Source of the DNA: Bacillus pinisoli
GTDB taxonomy: Bacteria; Bacillota; Bacilli; Bacillales; SA4
Length of the DNA: 64,000 nt
Assembly (NCBI RefSeq): GCF_023036475.1
Contig: NZ_JAJQKI010000008.1
Coordinates: 124,001 to 188,000, forward strand
Direction of reading: 5' to 3'
The stretch's first letter is position 1. Each line of letters opens with the position of its first letter. Positions 9,484 through 17,780 of this stretch are shown here, piece after piece. The translations under genes were made by a program, and so were the position numbers. The notes beneath the pieces were generated by a model. That model saw only the letters and a program-made list of their open reading frames with translations. It made no database searches and was not told the DNA's origin.

Positions 9484-11031
9484 TTATATGTTTGTGTATA
9501 GCTGGATTTGGAAGTGGTCCTTATCTTTCCATTCCTTTTTTCTCAAATACGTAATCTTCTCAAAAATACTCTTCAACAATCGATTCTTTTTCTCTACGTT
9601 ATTAGTTTTTCGGTATGTTTCCAAAACGTTTTTCATTTTGGGCAAGAGTATTGCTTGGTTTTGCACCTGCTGCCGTTCCTTCATAAGTGACTCTTCTAAA
9701 TGATTTAATTCATTCTGCCCTTTTTTGATACGTTCAGAAATAGCTTGTTGTCGGACCAAAAAGGTGTCAACATCATAAACACCTTTCTCTAACAGGTCAT
9801 GTAACTTATCCTTTTGGTCATTAAGCTCATCCAGTTCTTTTTGTTTTACCTTTAATGCTTTTTCTTTTACTTCGACAGTTAGCTTCTTCTTTTTCTTAGG
9901 AACCATTTCTTCCGTAATTTCAAGTTGACTAATGATATCTTCAAGACCTACCAGTATTCTCTCTTCAACAAGTCCTAATGAAGCCCCTTTTTGTATCCCT
10001 TTGCAACCAGGATTTATGCACCTAATCTGCGGTTGTGGGCGATCTTTTCTGGGTTGAAAGGCTAAAACTCGCCCACAGAGTTCACACACTAATAAACCTG
10101 CAAGTGGGTTGGAAAGCTTTTTTGTTTTGTGTGTAGGTGGTCTCCAACGGTTGCTATGTAACTCGTTTGCTCGTTCAAACTTTTCTGTATTAATGATGGA
10201 CTTATGTGCATTTTCGGCAACTTGCCATTTACTCTTCGGGACTTTTCTTTTAATATACTGACCGTGCTGCTTTGTGTATTTGTATTTGCCCCAAATGATT
10301 TTACCCGTATAAACCTCATTTTTTATGATAAACGAAATGGTGGAAGGGCTCCAAAAATTACCCCTAGGTGGAGTGACACCTAATTTATCCAACTCTTGAG
10401 CAATAGCTTGTCTTCCGTGGCCTTGAATAACCAAGTCAAATATAAGTTCTATCACCCAGCGAGTCTCAGGATCGGGGTAAAGCCTAAGGTTCTGGTCTCT
10501 TAAATAACCGTATGGTGGAACCTTTGATATGGACTTTCCTTCCTTAGCTGAAGTTCTTCGACCGTTTTGCATTCGCTTTACTATTGTCTTCAGCTCTTCT
10601 CTTGCGATGAGTGACTTTATACTAAAATTGAGCTCCTGATTATCTTCAGTCGGATCAATTACTTCAGTAGGGGTGATAATAAACGTTTCTGAGTAGCGAA
10701 ATACACGATAAATAGTACCTTGATCGACCATATCTCCACGACCAAGACGATCTAAGTCCATTACTAATACTGCATTTGCAATACCTGATTCAACTTCTCT
10801 CAATAAATTCTGCATTTGAGGTCGTTCAGAAATGAATTCTCCAGAAACCACTTCTTCAAAAATATCAATGATATTGTGCCGTTCCTTTTTGGCTAATTCA
10901 AATAATTGCCTGCGATGCCTTTCTAAGGTATCGTATCCACGCCCTTCTTCGTATGCTCGTTTTTCCTCGTCAAGGTCTTTACGACTCTTTCTTAAATAAA
11001 TGAACACGTCTAATTCTTGAGGCCTGTACAT
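9484..11031 (-). CDS. Large serine recombinase, SprA-like (integrase/excisionase)
   Basis: A 515-residue large serine recombinase. The N-terminal resolvase domain has the catalytic Ser at about residue 16 (YLRKSRKD) and the LDRLGRG motif. A recombinase domain (PYGYLRD), a zinc ribbon (CELCG, then CINPGC near residues 330-355) and a C-terminal coiled coil follow. The RKSRxDxExE start and overall order resemble SprA of SP-beta. ATG 11031 follows AGGTGAG. Its position near attL and the dyad attP make it the best candidate for integration and excision at yhbH. Upstream on the same strand is a sigma-E-like promoter. Which of the three recombinases acts on the att sites is inferred from position and similarity. 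Confidence 0.88.
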   Translation of the reverse strand: MYRPQELDVFIYLRKSRKDLDEEKRAYEEGRGYDTLERHRRQLFELAKKERHNIIDIFEEVVSGEFISERPQMQNLLREVESGIANAVLVMDLDRLGRGDMVDQGTIYRVFRYSETFIITPTEVIDPTEDNQELNFSIKSLIAREELKTIVKRMQNGRRTSAKEGKSISKVPPYGYLRDQNLRLYPDPETRWVIELIFDLVIQGHGRQAIAQELDKLGVTPPRGNFWSPSTISFIIKNEVYTGKIIWGKYKYTKQHGQYIKRKVPKSKWQVAENAHKSIINTEKFERANELHSNRWRPPTHKTKKLSNPLAGLLVCELCGRVLAFQPRKDRPQPQIRCINPGCKGIQKGASLGLVEERILVGLEDIISQLEITEEMVPKKKKKLTVEVKEKALKVKQKELDELNDQKDKLHDLLEKGVYDVDTFLVRQQAISERIKKGQNELNHLEESLMKERQQVQNQAILLPKMKNVLETYRKTNNVEKKNRLLKSIFEKITYLRKKEWKDKDHFQIQLYTNI

Positions 11032-11067
11032 ATGGACTCACCTGCTTTCGAGCCGTTCGATTAGTTA

Positions 11068-11096
11068 ATCATATGCAAAACTTTGGACAATCATGA
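11068..11096 (-). promoter_or_regulatory. Candidate sigma-E promoter of recombinase 1
   Basis: Read on the minus strand, TCATGATT (11096-11089), 13 nt, then CATATGAT (11075-11068) lies about 37 nt before the ATG. The -10 matches 6 of 8 of the sigma-E consensus CATACAAT, and the -35 resembles the ATATT type with the expected 13-15 nt spacing. No good sigma-A pair is visible in the same place. If real, it would make the recombinase mother-cell specific. This is pattern matching only. Confidence 0.35.
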
Positions 11097-11164
11097 GATA
11101 ACGCAAAAGATTCCCGAAATTATCTGTTTCATTAGCATATATATGGAACAGGGGGGATTTTTTT

Positions 11165-11335
11165 ATGAAGAAAATCCAAAAAGGTAATACCACAATCGTT
11201 ATACATTCTCATCTAGCAGACCTTGATAAAGAAGAACAAAAAAGCTGGTTCACAACTGAGTGGGCCAATAACAATAAAGTCTTAAAAGCAATCGTAGAAG
11301 CAGCTGTAGCATGTGAAATCGAAGAGGATGAATGA
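11165..11335 (+). CDS. Small protein divergent from recombinase 1 (56 aa)
   Basis: ATG 11165 follows a GGGGGG-rich RBS and runs 56 codons. The product is mixed charge with an acidic end (CEIEEDE) and a central WFTTEWANNNKV segment. It has no signal peptide and no named domain. It lies back to back with the SprA-like recombinase, and its size is close to the 58-residue SprB directionality factor of SP-beta. A role as a recombination directionality factor is a hypothesis from size and position only, since I see no sequence similarity to SprB. Confidence 0.6.
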   Translation: MKKIQKGNTTIVIHSHLADLDKEEQKSWFTTEWANNNKVLKAIVEAAVACEIEEDE

Positions 11336-11458
11336 TTTTATCTTCTTCTTCACGGTGGACAAGTATTCACTATTATGAAAAATATTTTACTAAAATGAAT
11401 ACACTTGGACTAAATGGATACTATAACCACTAACCTAACAAATTGGAGGGATAGGTCC

Positions 11459-11614
11459 ATGGGTCGTAAACAAAAGAAACATGAAAAAATTGAAACAGCT
11501 TCTGTAACTTTTCATAGAGATCAGGAAAGAATAGAAGCCTTTGTAGATTGGCTTTCAGATGAGTTGATTCACTATATCGAAGAACAATGGACAAAGGGAT
11601 ATTCTAAAGAGTAA
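11459..11614 (+). CDS. Small basic protein upstream of tandem recombinases (51 aa)
   Basis: ATG 11459 follows GGAGGG with 6-nt spacing. Upstream in-frame codons lack an RBS. The product starts MGRKQKKHEKIE and ends in a helical WLSDELIHYIEEQW segment, and it is hydrophilic with no named domain. It ends 13 nt before recombinase 2, so it is probably co-transcribed with recombinases 2 and 3. It might be an accessory factor for that pair. The function is unknown. Confidence 0.6.
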   Translation: MGRKQKKHEKIETASVTFHRDQERIEAFVDWLSDELIHYIEEQWTKGYSKE

Positions 11615-11627
11615 AGGGGGGACATGT

Positions 11628-13139
11628 TTGAAGAGGACCATTATTTATACAAGGCAATCAACAAGCGAGAAGAACCAACCTAATTCAAAAGAATTGCAAA
11701 CACATACTTGTTTAAAGATGGCAGAGCAAAATAATTGGGTAGTACACGAAATTATGCATGATGAGGTTTCTGCTAGAACCAAATCCAGTCAGGAAAGAAA
11801 AATGTTAACTCAACTATTATTAGAGGTTGAAGCAGGGACGGTTGAACGTATTATTGTTTTCAAAAGAGACCGAATAGCTAGAAGAGCACATGAGTATATG
11901 GAAATCATAAAATTACTTAAAGAACACGAAGTAGAACTATGTTTTTCAGCAGCAAATGAACCACCCATAATGCCTGGTATGATTAGTGATTTTTTAGAAT
12001 ACATTCTTGCTGGTATGGCCCAGTTAGAAGGTAATGCTATTCATGACAGAAAAATACAATCCAGGAAAATCAAAGCAAGAGATGGTTTTTGGGCGGGAGG
12101 CTCTCCCCCTTTCGGTTATATCTCTCAACAGGGTGTTCTGAGTATTGATAAACAGAAAGTATCATCAAATTTGGAAGAATCAACAAAGAAAGAATATAGT
12201 AAAGCTGACCTTGTAGGATTGTTGTTTAAGGGGTTTATAGAATTGTGGTCAGTAAACGAAAGACTAGATGAGATTTTGACAAAAATGAAAAATCATCCTA
12301 AAGCTGTAGAGTGGAAATGGAAAGACCTAAACATTGAAACTCTTCAAAGTCGTCTATCAAACCGTTTGTACCGAGGTCAATTGATGCAAAAGATTGAAGG
12401 GACTTTTTTAAGAACAATGGGTGCAGAAAACAGGGAACGAATAAAATCACTGGCATTAATTGAAAAGGAGACCTGGCTCCAAGCAAACAGTATGTTAAGT
12501 AAGACATTGTCGTTGTTTCCCCTTGAAGAAAAAGAAGTTATTAATCCATTATTCTCAGGTTTAGTATACTGTGGACTTTGTTACAGGCCTATGGAAACAA
12601 AAACAAAGTATTACTCATGTGAAAATACAGAATGTACAAGGAGGAAGTTTCAAGTACAAATTAAAACAATTGATCAAAGTCTTAAAAAGAGAATATTAGA
12701 TTATTGGGAGTCAAGTCTTGATAATAATTCAAACAACGAATTATTTCAAAGGTTAAAAGTAGTGATTATTCAAAAATGTAAGGAGGAGATGGAACAAAAA
12801 AAGTCCAAGCTCCAAAAGGCGGAATCGAATTTAATAGAAGCATATTTAAATGAAAACAGAAAAGTATTGACAGATGCCTTACGGAATTACGAAGGAACCC
12901 TAATTCAATGGAAACAAGAATGTGAAAAATACGAACTAATCCAAAAAGGTTTAGACGACCTGCTTTTACTTATTGTAGGGCATTACCAGAGTCTATCTTT
13001 TGAAAAAAGGGAAGATGTAGCAATTAAAATTGTTGGGGGACTAGCAGAGAAAGTTTTGGTTTTCCCAAGTAAAGAATTTTCAATTCATCTTCATTACAAT
13101 CTTAGTCAAGTAAAGGGGAATATAATTGGAAGCGAATAA
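11628..13139 (+). CDS. Large serine recombinase 2
   Basis: TTG 11628 lies behind AAAGGGGGG. The 503-residue product has the serine recombinase N-terminus (IIYTRQST, catalytic Ser about residue 11), VFKRDRIAR in place of the usual DRLSR motif, the recombinase-domain motif PPFGYI, a zinc ribbon (CGLC, then CENTEC near residue 320-335) and a C-terminal coiled coil. Its 3' end overlaps recombinase 3 by 14 bases, so the two are translationally linked. Paired, unequal large serine recombinases recall CcrA/CcrB of staphylococcal cassettes, though I make no claim of orthology. It could act on a site different from yhbH. Confidence 0.85.
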   Translation: MKRTIIYTRQSTSEKNQPNSKELQTHTCLKMAEQNNWVVHEIMHDEVSARTKSSQERKMLTQLLLEVEAGTVERIIVFKRDRIARRAHEYMEIIKLLKEHEVELCFSAANEPPIMPGMISDFLEYILAGMAQLEGNAIHDRKIQSRKIKARDGFWAGGSPPFGYISQQGVLSIDKQKVSSNLEESTKKEYSKADLVGLLFKGFIELWSVNERLDEILTKMKNHPKAVEWKWKDLNIETLQSRLSNRLYRGQLMQKIEGTFLRTMGAENRERIKSLALIEKETWLQANSMLSKTLSLFPLEEKEVINPLFSGLVYCGLCYRPMETKTKYYSCENTECTRRKFQVQIKTIDQSLKKRILDYWESSLDNNSNNELFQRLKVVIIQKCKEEMEQKKSKLQKAESNLIEAYLNENRKVLTDALRNYEGTLIQWKQECEKYELIQKGLDDLLLLIVGHYQSLSFEKREDVAIKIVGGLAEKVLVFPSKEFSIHLHYNLSQVKGNIIGSE

Positions 13140-14676
13140 AAAAAAGTGGGCTATTTATGAAAGGGTATCAACAAAAGATCAAGAAACAGAAAATCGTCAA
13201 ACACCTAATATTACAGAGTATATTAGCCGGTACTTGCCTGAAATCAATATAAACGACGTACTTAAGTTTTCAGAAAAGAAATCTGCATATCGTCTTGATA
13301 AGGAACAAAGGGAAGAATTCAGTGAATTACTAGATAAAGTCCGTGCTGGTGAAATTGATGGAATCTTAGTATCAGATGTAGACCGAATATCACGTAAAAT
13401 TGAGGAACACATTGAACTAAGGGCTCTATTTGATGAACTTAATGTTGATGTTCGCATCACAAACAAAAATTCTGATTACAAACCTCCCTCTCCACAGGGG
13501 TTAATCGCTTCAATTATTGAGGATGGGTTATCAAAATTAGAAAGTGATAATATTTCTGTCAGAACTAAAGCAGGATTAGAGGTTAAGCGCTTGAAAAAGC
13601 AGTATGTAGGGGGACAACTACCCTTTGGTTATAACTGGGTAAAAGGTGAAAATACCTCCATGCCAGGGAAGGCCGTAGTTGATCAGATAGAGAGCAATAT
13701 TGTAAAAAAAGTATACAATCTTTTTGAATTCCTTCCAAGCTATTCTTTTATAGCAAATTACTTGAACAAAAACTACCCAAAAATTGCAGCGAAAGAATTA
13801 AATGAAAAAGTAAAGATAGATTGGACAATTCCCCATGTTAAAAATCTCCTCTTGAATCCTTGGTATTGTGGATATCATATGCCTCTTGTAAATGTTAAGA
13901 ATATTACAGAGGACCAGCTATTATCTAAATGGGAGAAAATTACTTTCCTGTGTGATATGCCTATCATAAGTGAAGAACAGTGGATAAGGGTTTGGAGATT
14001 AATCCACAATAACAAACTGTTGGATTCAAGAATAAAAACCAAATTTACCTTTCAAGGATTAATTAAATGCTCATGTAATGAAACACTCAGAGGGCGTGAT
14101 CAGCGGACAAAAAATCCCTATGGAGGAGATCCATATGGGAAACGTTGGTATATGAGAAAAGAATGTGACCATAGGATTTCTGAGGAAGATGCTATTAAAG
14201 AGTATGATAAAGAGCTTCAAATAGATACGATAAATGAAAAGATTAAGAGGGTTTTGCTCTACAGAGTTCGGGAGGAAATCATACTACAAAAAAGCCGTAA
14301 AACTGAACTGCAGAAAAACCTTAACACTATACAGTCAAAACTTAAAAAGCTTGAACAGGTTAAGGCAAAGGCTGATAAACTTGAGGATTTACTTTTACCT
14401 GAGTACCGTGATTATTCTGCATTTCTCATTGTAAAGAATGCATTAGAACAACAATTTAATAGCATTTCTCAGGAACTGGACTACACTTGTTACCTACTAG
14501 GAAAGTGGGAGGAGCTAGAGGGAGACTTTGGGAGTAAGGGAAAGTGGGTTTTTGATTTATTAGAAGATCTTAAGGAAGACCTTAGTGAAGAATATAGTAG
14601 AATCGAAGTCCTTTTTCTAGTCAAGGAAATTGTTCTCGATGATCAAAATGAATTACATTTTAACTTTTATAAATAA
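13126..14676 (+). CDS. Large serine recombinase 3
   Basis: TTG 13126 follows AAGGGG inside the end of recombinase 2. The 516-residue product has IYERVST (catalytic Ser about residue 15), VSDVDRISR and PFGYN, and a degraded zinc-ribbon region (IKCSCNETL, later CDH). A long coiled coil follows towards the C-terminus. The first Cys pair is atypical compared with recombinase 2. The overlap with recombinase 2 implies coordinated synthesis and perhaps a heteromeric recombinase, which is an inference. Confidence 0.85.
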   Translation: MEANKKKWAIYERVSTKDQETENRQTPNITEYISRYLPEININDVLKFSEKKSAYRLDKEQREEFSELLDKVRAGEIDGILVSDVDRISRKIEEHIELRALFDELNVDVRITNKNSDYKPPSPQGLIASIIEDGLSKLESDNISVRTKAGLEVKRLKKQYVGGQLPFGYNWVKGENTSMPGKAVVDQIESNIVKKVYNLFEFLPSYSFIANYLNKNYPKIAAKELNEKVKIDWTIPHVKNLLLNPWYCGYHMPLVNVKNITEDQLLSKWEKITFLCDMPIISEEQWIRVWRLIHNNKLLDSRIKTKFTFQGLIKCSCNETLRGRDQRTKNPYGGDPYGKRWYMRKECDHRISEEDAIKEYDKELQIDTINEKIKRVLLYRVREEIILQKSRKTELQKNLNTIQSKLKKLEQVKAKADKLEDLLLPEYRDYSAFLIVKNALEQQFNSISQELDYTCYLLGKWEELEGDFGSKGKWVFDLLEDLKEDLSEEYSRIEVLFLVKEIVLDDQNELHFNFYK

Positions 14677-14689
14677 CTGCCAAATGACC

Positions 14690-14716
14690 CTCATTTATGA
14701 TGGTCATTTTTATTTT
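14690..14716 (+). terminator. Terminator after recombinase 3
   Basis: AAATGACC and GGTCATTT stem followed by TTTATTTT. It closes the small protein-recombinase 2-recombinase 3 operon. Confidence 0.7.
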
Positions 14717-14974
14717 ATCATTCGAGTTACGAGTTGGGGCTTTAGAACAGTGGTTCTTTACCAAGAAAATCCACTACGCAAAAACAGGGCTGGATGAAAA
14801 GAATTTTACCAAAGCAAAAGGATTTGTTCTATGCTAAAAGTAACCACAAGAAAAATCAACAATTTTTAATGAAGGACTTTTTAGAAAATAGCTGAAGATA
14901 ATACTTTGAAAATACTAAACTATTTTAAACTAAGATTGTACAAGCTATCAGCATAAAATGGGACAAGCTAATAA

Positions 14975-15208
14975 CCGGTATTTCTCGGCAATTATGCTAC
15001 GTTATGCAACATAACTCGGTCAAGAGTAAAAGAAAGGATCCTTTCTTTTACCCTTGACCGAGACAGATAATAAAAATAAGGCTTCCAGAACATTGGTATC
15101 ATAGGTTTGAAAGCCTTTGTTTGTTTTTTAGCAGTGAAATTTGATTAATTCGATTGGCTATTTCTCGGCAAAAGGTTTGAAACAGTTAATGTTTCTCGGC
15201 AATTGAAT
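14975..15208. repeat. TTTCTCGGCAA repeats around a 48-bp palindrome
   Basis: The 650-base gap between recombinase 3 and the next gene carries three copies of TTTCTCGGCAA (near 14982, 15164 and 15192). Between the first two lies a 48-bp inverted repeat at 15015-15062 with 24-nt arms, one mismatch and no loop. Its arms begin CTCGGTCAAG, echoing the CTCGG of the short repeats. No T run follows it, so it is not a plain terminator. It may be a recombination or regulator site for the adjacent recombinases, which is inferred. Confidence 0.65.
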
Positions 15209-15332
15209 GAGATTATGCTAATGAAACTATGAAAATAGTACAAGATATAAAATCTTTAAAAATACCCAAATAAAGGATACTACTCGTCCATTCTGCATAC
15301 CGTTATAAAAACAATATAATGGAGGAGTATTT

Positions 15333-16112
15333 TTGGATAATTGGAAACCAGTAGATTATACAATTGACCATATGTCTCAAAAGGTTGCTAATCAAATTGG
15401 GCAGCTTGTGAGGAAACTAATCATGGAAGGGGAAGTTACTGTAAAAGAAATTGATCAAGTACAGTATATTAATATAAATGACATAGATCGATACGTAAAT
15501 CTAAATGGTTATACAGAAGGAACACAGAAAGTGGATAAATTATTACCAGAAATTATAAAGAGGTTGGACGACCTTCAAGACTCTTATAAGCAATTACAAA
15601 AGGATTCTTCGATTAATGAGACTGATAATAATCCATTAGGTTTCACGGCACCTTCTAGAAATAAGAATCCTAGGTATTTCTATCCTAAAAACATTGTAAA
15701 TCAGACTGAACCATTTAGAAAACTGTCTTTTAAAGACTTTAGTAAAATCGTAGAAAATGTTAGGAAATATTATCATCTTCGAATAGATCCAACTCATTAT
15801 AAAAAAAACATGCCAAGAACATTTTCTGAGTACCTCTATTGTTATTTATACAATGAGAATGAAATCCTAAGGGGAAATATCGATCATAAAAGAAGTAAAT
15901 TACATCAAAAGCCTAATAAACTCGCTAGTAGCCATAAGTATTATTTCTCTCCATTAAAAAAACAATATTCATCAATGAAGCTATTAGTCTTGTCTGTTTG
16001 GGAAAGTGAGGAGGCCATTTTAGATAAAATTATTAAAGATTCTATTATTAATGTTGGACTTTTGGATAAAAAATCAACGAATGATGACCATCAGTTAAGT
16101 TTATTTAATTAA
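15333..16112 (+). CDS. Hypothetical protein with C-terminal clamp-binding-like motif
   Basis: TTG 15333 follows GGAGGAG. The product has 259 residues and is hydrophilic. It starts MDNWKPVDYTIDHMSQKVANQ, contains a helical segment with LPEIIKRLDDLQDSYKQLQK near residue 75-95, and has a basic middle. The last residues are HQLSLFN. QLSLF matches the consensus of the beta sliding-clamp binding pentapeptide (QL[SD]LF) at an exposed C-terminus, as seen in many replication and repair proteins. No other domain is recognisable. Contact with DnaN is a hypothesis. It lies after the recombinase operon and its palindrome region. Confidence 0.65.
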   Translation: MDNWKPVDYTIDHMSQKVANQIGQLVRKLIMEGEVTVKEIDQVQYININDIDRYVNLNGYTEGTQKVDKLLPEIIKRLDDLQDSYKQLQKDSSINETDNNPLGFTAPSRNKNPRYFYPKNIVNQTEPFRKLSFKDFSKIVENVRKYYHLRIDPTHYKKNMPRTFSEYLYCYLYNENEILRGNIDHKRSKLHQKPNKLASSHKYYFSPLKKQYSSMKLLVLSVWESEEAILDKIIKDSIINVGLLDKKSTNDDHQLSLFN

Positions 16113-16571
16113 GAGTGATTATTGGCTGTTGCTCTGTGGATTTGCCCTAAAGGGATTCCTAGGGTCATCTACCATTAATAGAAGTGGTTAAATATACGAC
16201 TATCCTTTTCCCTTTAGAAAAATATGCAGAATATAAACAGACCTTGCTTTAGAGGTTGTTTTTGGGCAACCTCTATAAATAAAGATATATCATGCCTTTC
16301 TGTTTATAATTATAAAAATGTTTATATAAAAATGAATAATTGATCGAATCTTGACACATGATATCAGTAGACAGGAAGGGGACACCTCTTTATTTAAGAA
16401 AATGAAAGATGCCATTAGGTATCAAAATGTTAATATCAAACTGTATTTTGATTGGTGAATCCTAATGAAGAGTCTCTTGGGAGAATAAAACATGGAAACC
16501 TATAACCAAGTTATGTAGCCAAGAAAAAGGTTTGACAATGTTCATACTTAGTATGACCTTAAATGGTTTGT
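16113..16571. other. Intergenic region with one hairpin
   Basis: No ORF here has an acceptable start. AGAGGTTG (16251-16258) and CAACCTCT (16267-16274) form a hairpin without a T run. The rest is AT-rich and shows nothing I can name. Confidence 0.4.
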
Positions 16572-16904
16572 TTATCTCTTCAAAACTAAATCCAATCCTT
16601 CCTCAACTGTTGTAAAAAAATAGTGGGCAAACACAGGGTCTTGTTCATAACATGTCCGGAACAGTTTGTTTACCCGTTCTAGGCGTTGTTCCAGTTCTTC
16701 ATCCGCACTGTTTTCATTCACGGGGTATATGTGTAGATCTTGTTGGAGCTTGTTTATCAAACTCAGTTTGATGTTCTCCGTTTTTCCCGTCTCAAGGTTT
16801 GATAAATATCCAGCTGATACACCCAGCTCTTTAGCAAACTCGACAAGTCCAATTTTTTTCTGTTCACGTATTCTTCGAATATGCTGACCGAATGGTGATT
16901 CCAT
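16572..16904 (-). CDS. XRE-family transcriptional regulator
   Basis: ATG 16904 on the minus strand lies behind GGAGG. The 110-residue protein has an N-terminal helix-turn-helix of the Cro/C1 type (about residues 6-60, with FAKELGVSAGYLSNLETGK as the recognition part). A C-terminal helical tail follows that may mediate oligomerisation. It is divergent from the LexA-box and YolD-like gene region and is the most likely maintenance repressor of the element. Its target is not visible from sequence alone. Confidence 0.82.
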   Translation of the reverse strand: MESPFGQHIRRIREQKKIGLVEFAKELGVSAGYLSNLETGKTENIKLSLINKLQQDLHIYPVNENSADEELEQRLERVNKLFRTCYEQDPVFAHYFFTTVEEGLDLVLKR

Positions 16905-17101
16905 AACATGCCTCCGTTCAATTTTTGTATATTAAGTCATTATTGTTGGTACTAGGAAAAATGCATCTAGACTCCATTTTAGACGCTTTACATCCCTTAT
17001 ATTCATGAATAGCTACCTTTCCAGAAGAATAAAAATGCTCTAATCGGTTTGACATCATTGTCATACCGTCTTTTTTTGGCTAATATTTTCCTATTCAAGA
17101 T

Positions 17102-17115
17102 AGAACGTATGTTCT
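17102..17115. promoter_or_regulatory. LexA (SOS) box candidate
   Basis: GAAC-GTAT-GTTC (17103-17114) is a perfect match to the Bacillus LexA core GAAC-N4-GTTC, and the flanks extend it to a 14-bp palindrome. It lies between the divergent XRE regulator and the YolD-like gene, and yolD-type genes are often SOS-linked. Damage-induced expression of element genes is inferred. Confidence 0.55.
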
Positions 17116-17161
17116 TTGTAATGAGAGTGAAGGAGGGAGATAGATAGATTGATTCGGAAGT

Positions 17162-17311
17162 ATGTACGTAAATCGAGTTGTGGATCTTATTCACTTAGTT
17201 GTGAAAGGGAAGGATTATAAAAGAAAATCCTTGTTTTCTGGGCTTTTGTTTAATCCTTACGACAAAATTATGTTAACCTCTGAATTTAATCAAGAGCTGC
17301 ATGACGTTTAA
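17162..17311 (+). CDS. Possible small protein (49 aa)
   Basis: The frame from ATG 17162 to TAA 17311 gives a coding-like product starting MYVNRVVDLIHLVVKGKDY and ending EFNQELHDV. The nearest good RBS (AAGGAGGG) is about 24 nt upstream, too far for this ATG, so the gene may be a decayed remnant or not translated. No domain is recognised. Confidence 0.3.
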   Translation: MYVNRVVDLIHLVVKGKDYKRKSLFSGLLFNPYDKIMLTSEFNQELHDV

Positions 17312-17405
17312 AACAAAGAACAGAACACATCAACAGTGCTTATATGATTTCAGAACATGGAATGTGAACATTGTCTCCACCTAACTAAGGAGGGAGAATA
17401 TACAT

Positions 17406-17738
17406 TTGATACTACGTGATCGAGGAAGTAAAAAGTGGACGGCGATGATGCTAACAGAACATGTTGCACAGATTCGCCAATACTATCTAAATGATAGCAA
17501 GCAGCTACTGCCAGAACTAGACGAGATGCAAATAGAAGAGATTGAACGAACTATTCGAGAAGCTTTTGAACATGGCCATTTGTTAGAGGTAGATACATGG
17601 AAAGACGGGTATTTTACGAAGCGTTGTGGGTATGTGAAGAAGGTTAATCCTCACGGAAGAATGATTCTATTTAAAGATGAGTTAGAAGTTGAGTTTTCGA
17701 TACATTTGTATCGTCTGGTGGGTGCTGCGAGGGTATAA
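17406..17738 (+). CDS. YolD-like protein
   Basis: TTG 17406 lies behind AAGGAGGG. The 110-residue product has the YolD-family signature DRGSKKWTAMMLTEH at the N-terminus and the C-terminal strand-rich part (GYVKKVNPHGRMILF). YolD proteins are small, usually phage- or plasmid-borne, and often accompany UvrX-type Y-family polymerases in SOS-induced operons. No polymerase gene is present here, and an orphan DnaA-domain protein follows instead. The upstream LexA-like box supports SOS control. Confidence 0.82.
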   Translation: MILRDRGSKKWTAMMLTEHVAQIRQYYLNDSKQLLPELDEMQIEEIERTIREAFEHGHLLEVDTWKDGYFTKRCGYVKKVNPHGRMILFKDELEVEFSIHLYRLVGAARV

Positions 17739-17780
17739 TACGGTTACTGTTAAGAATTTAAATAGAAGGTTGTGATAGGA

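Noticed and set aside
17003..17194. Minus-strand 63-codon ORF across the LexA box
   Set aside because: No RBS, low-complexity residues, and it covers a regulatory region.
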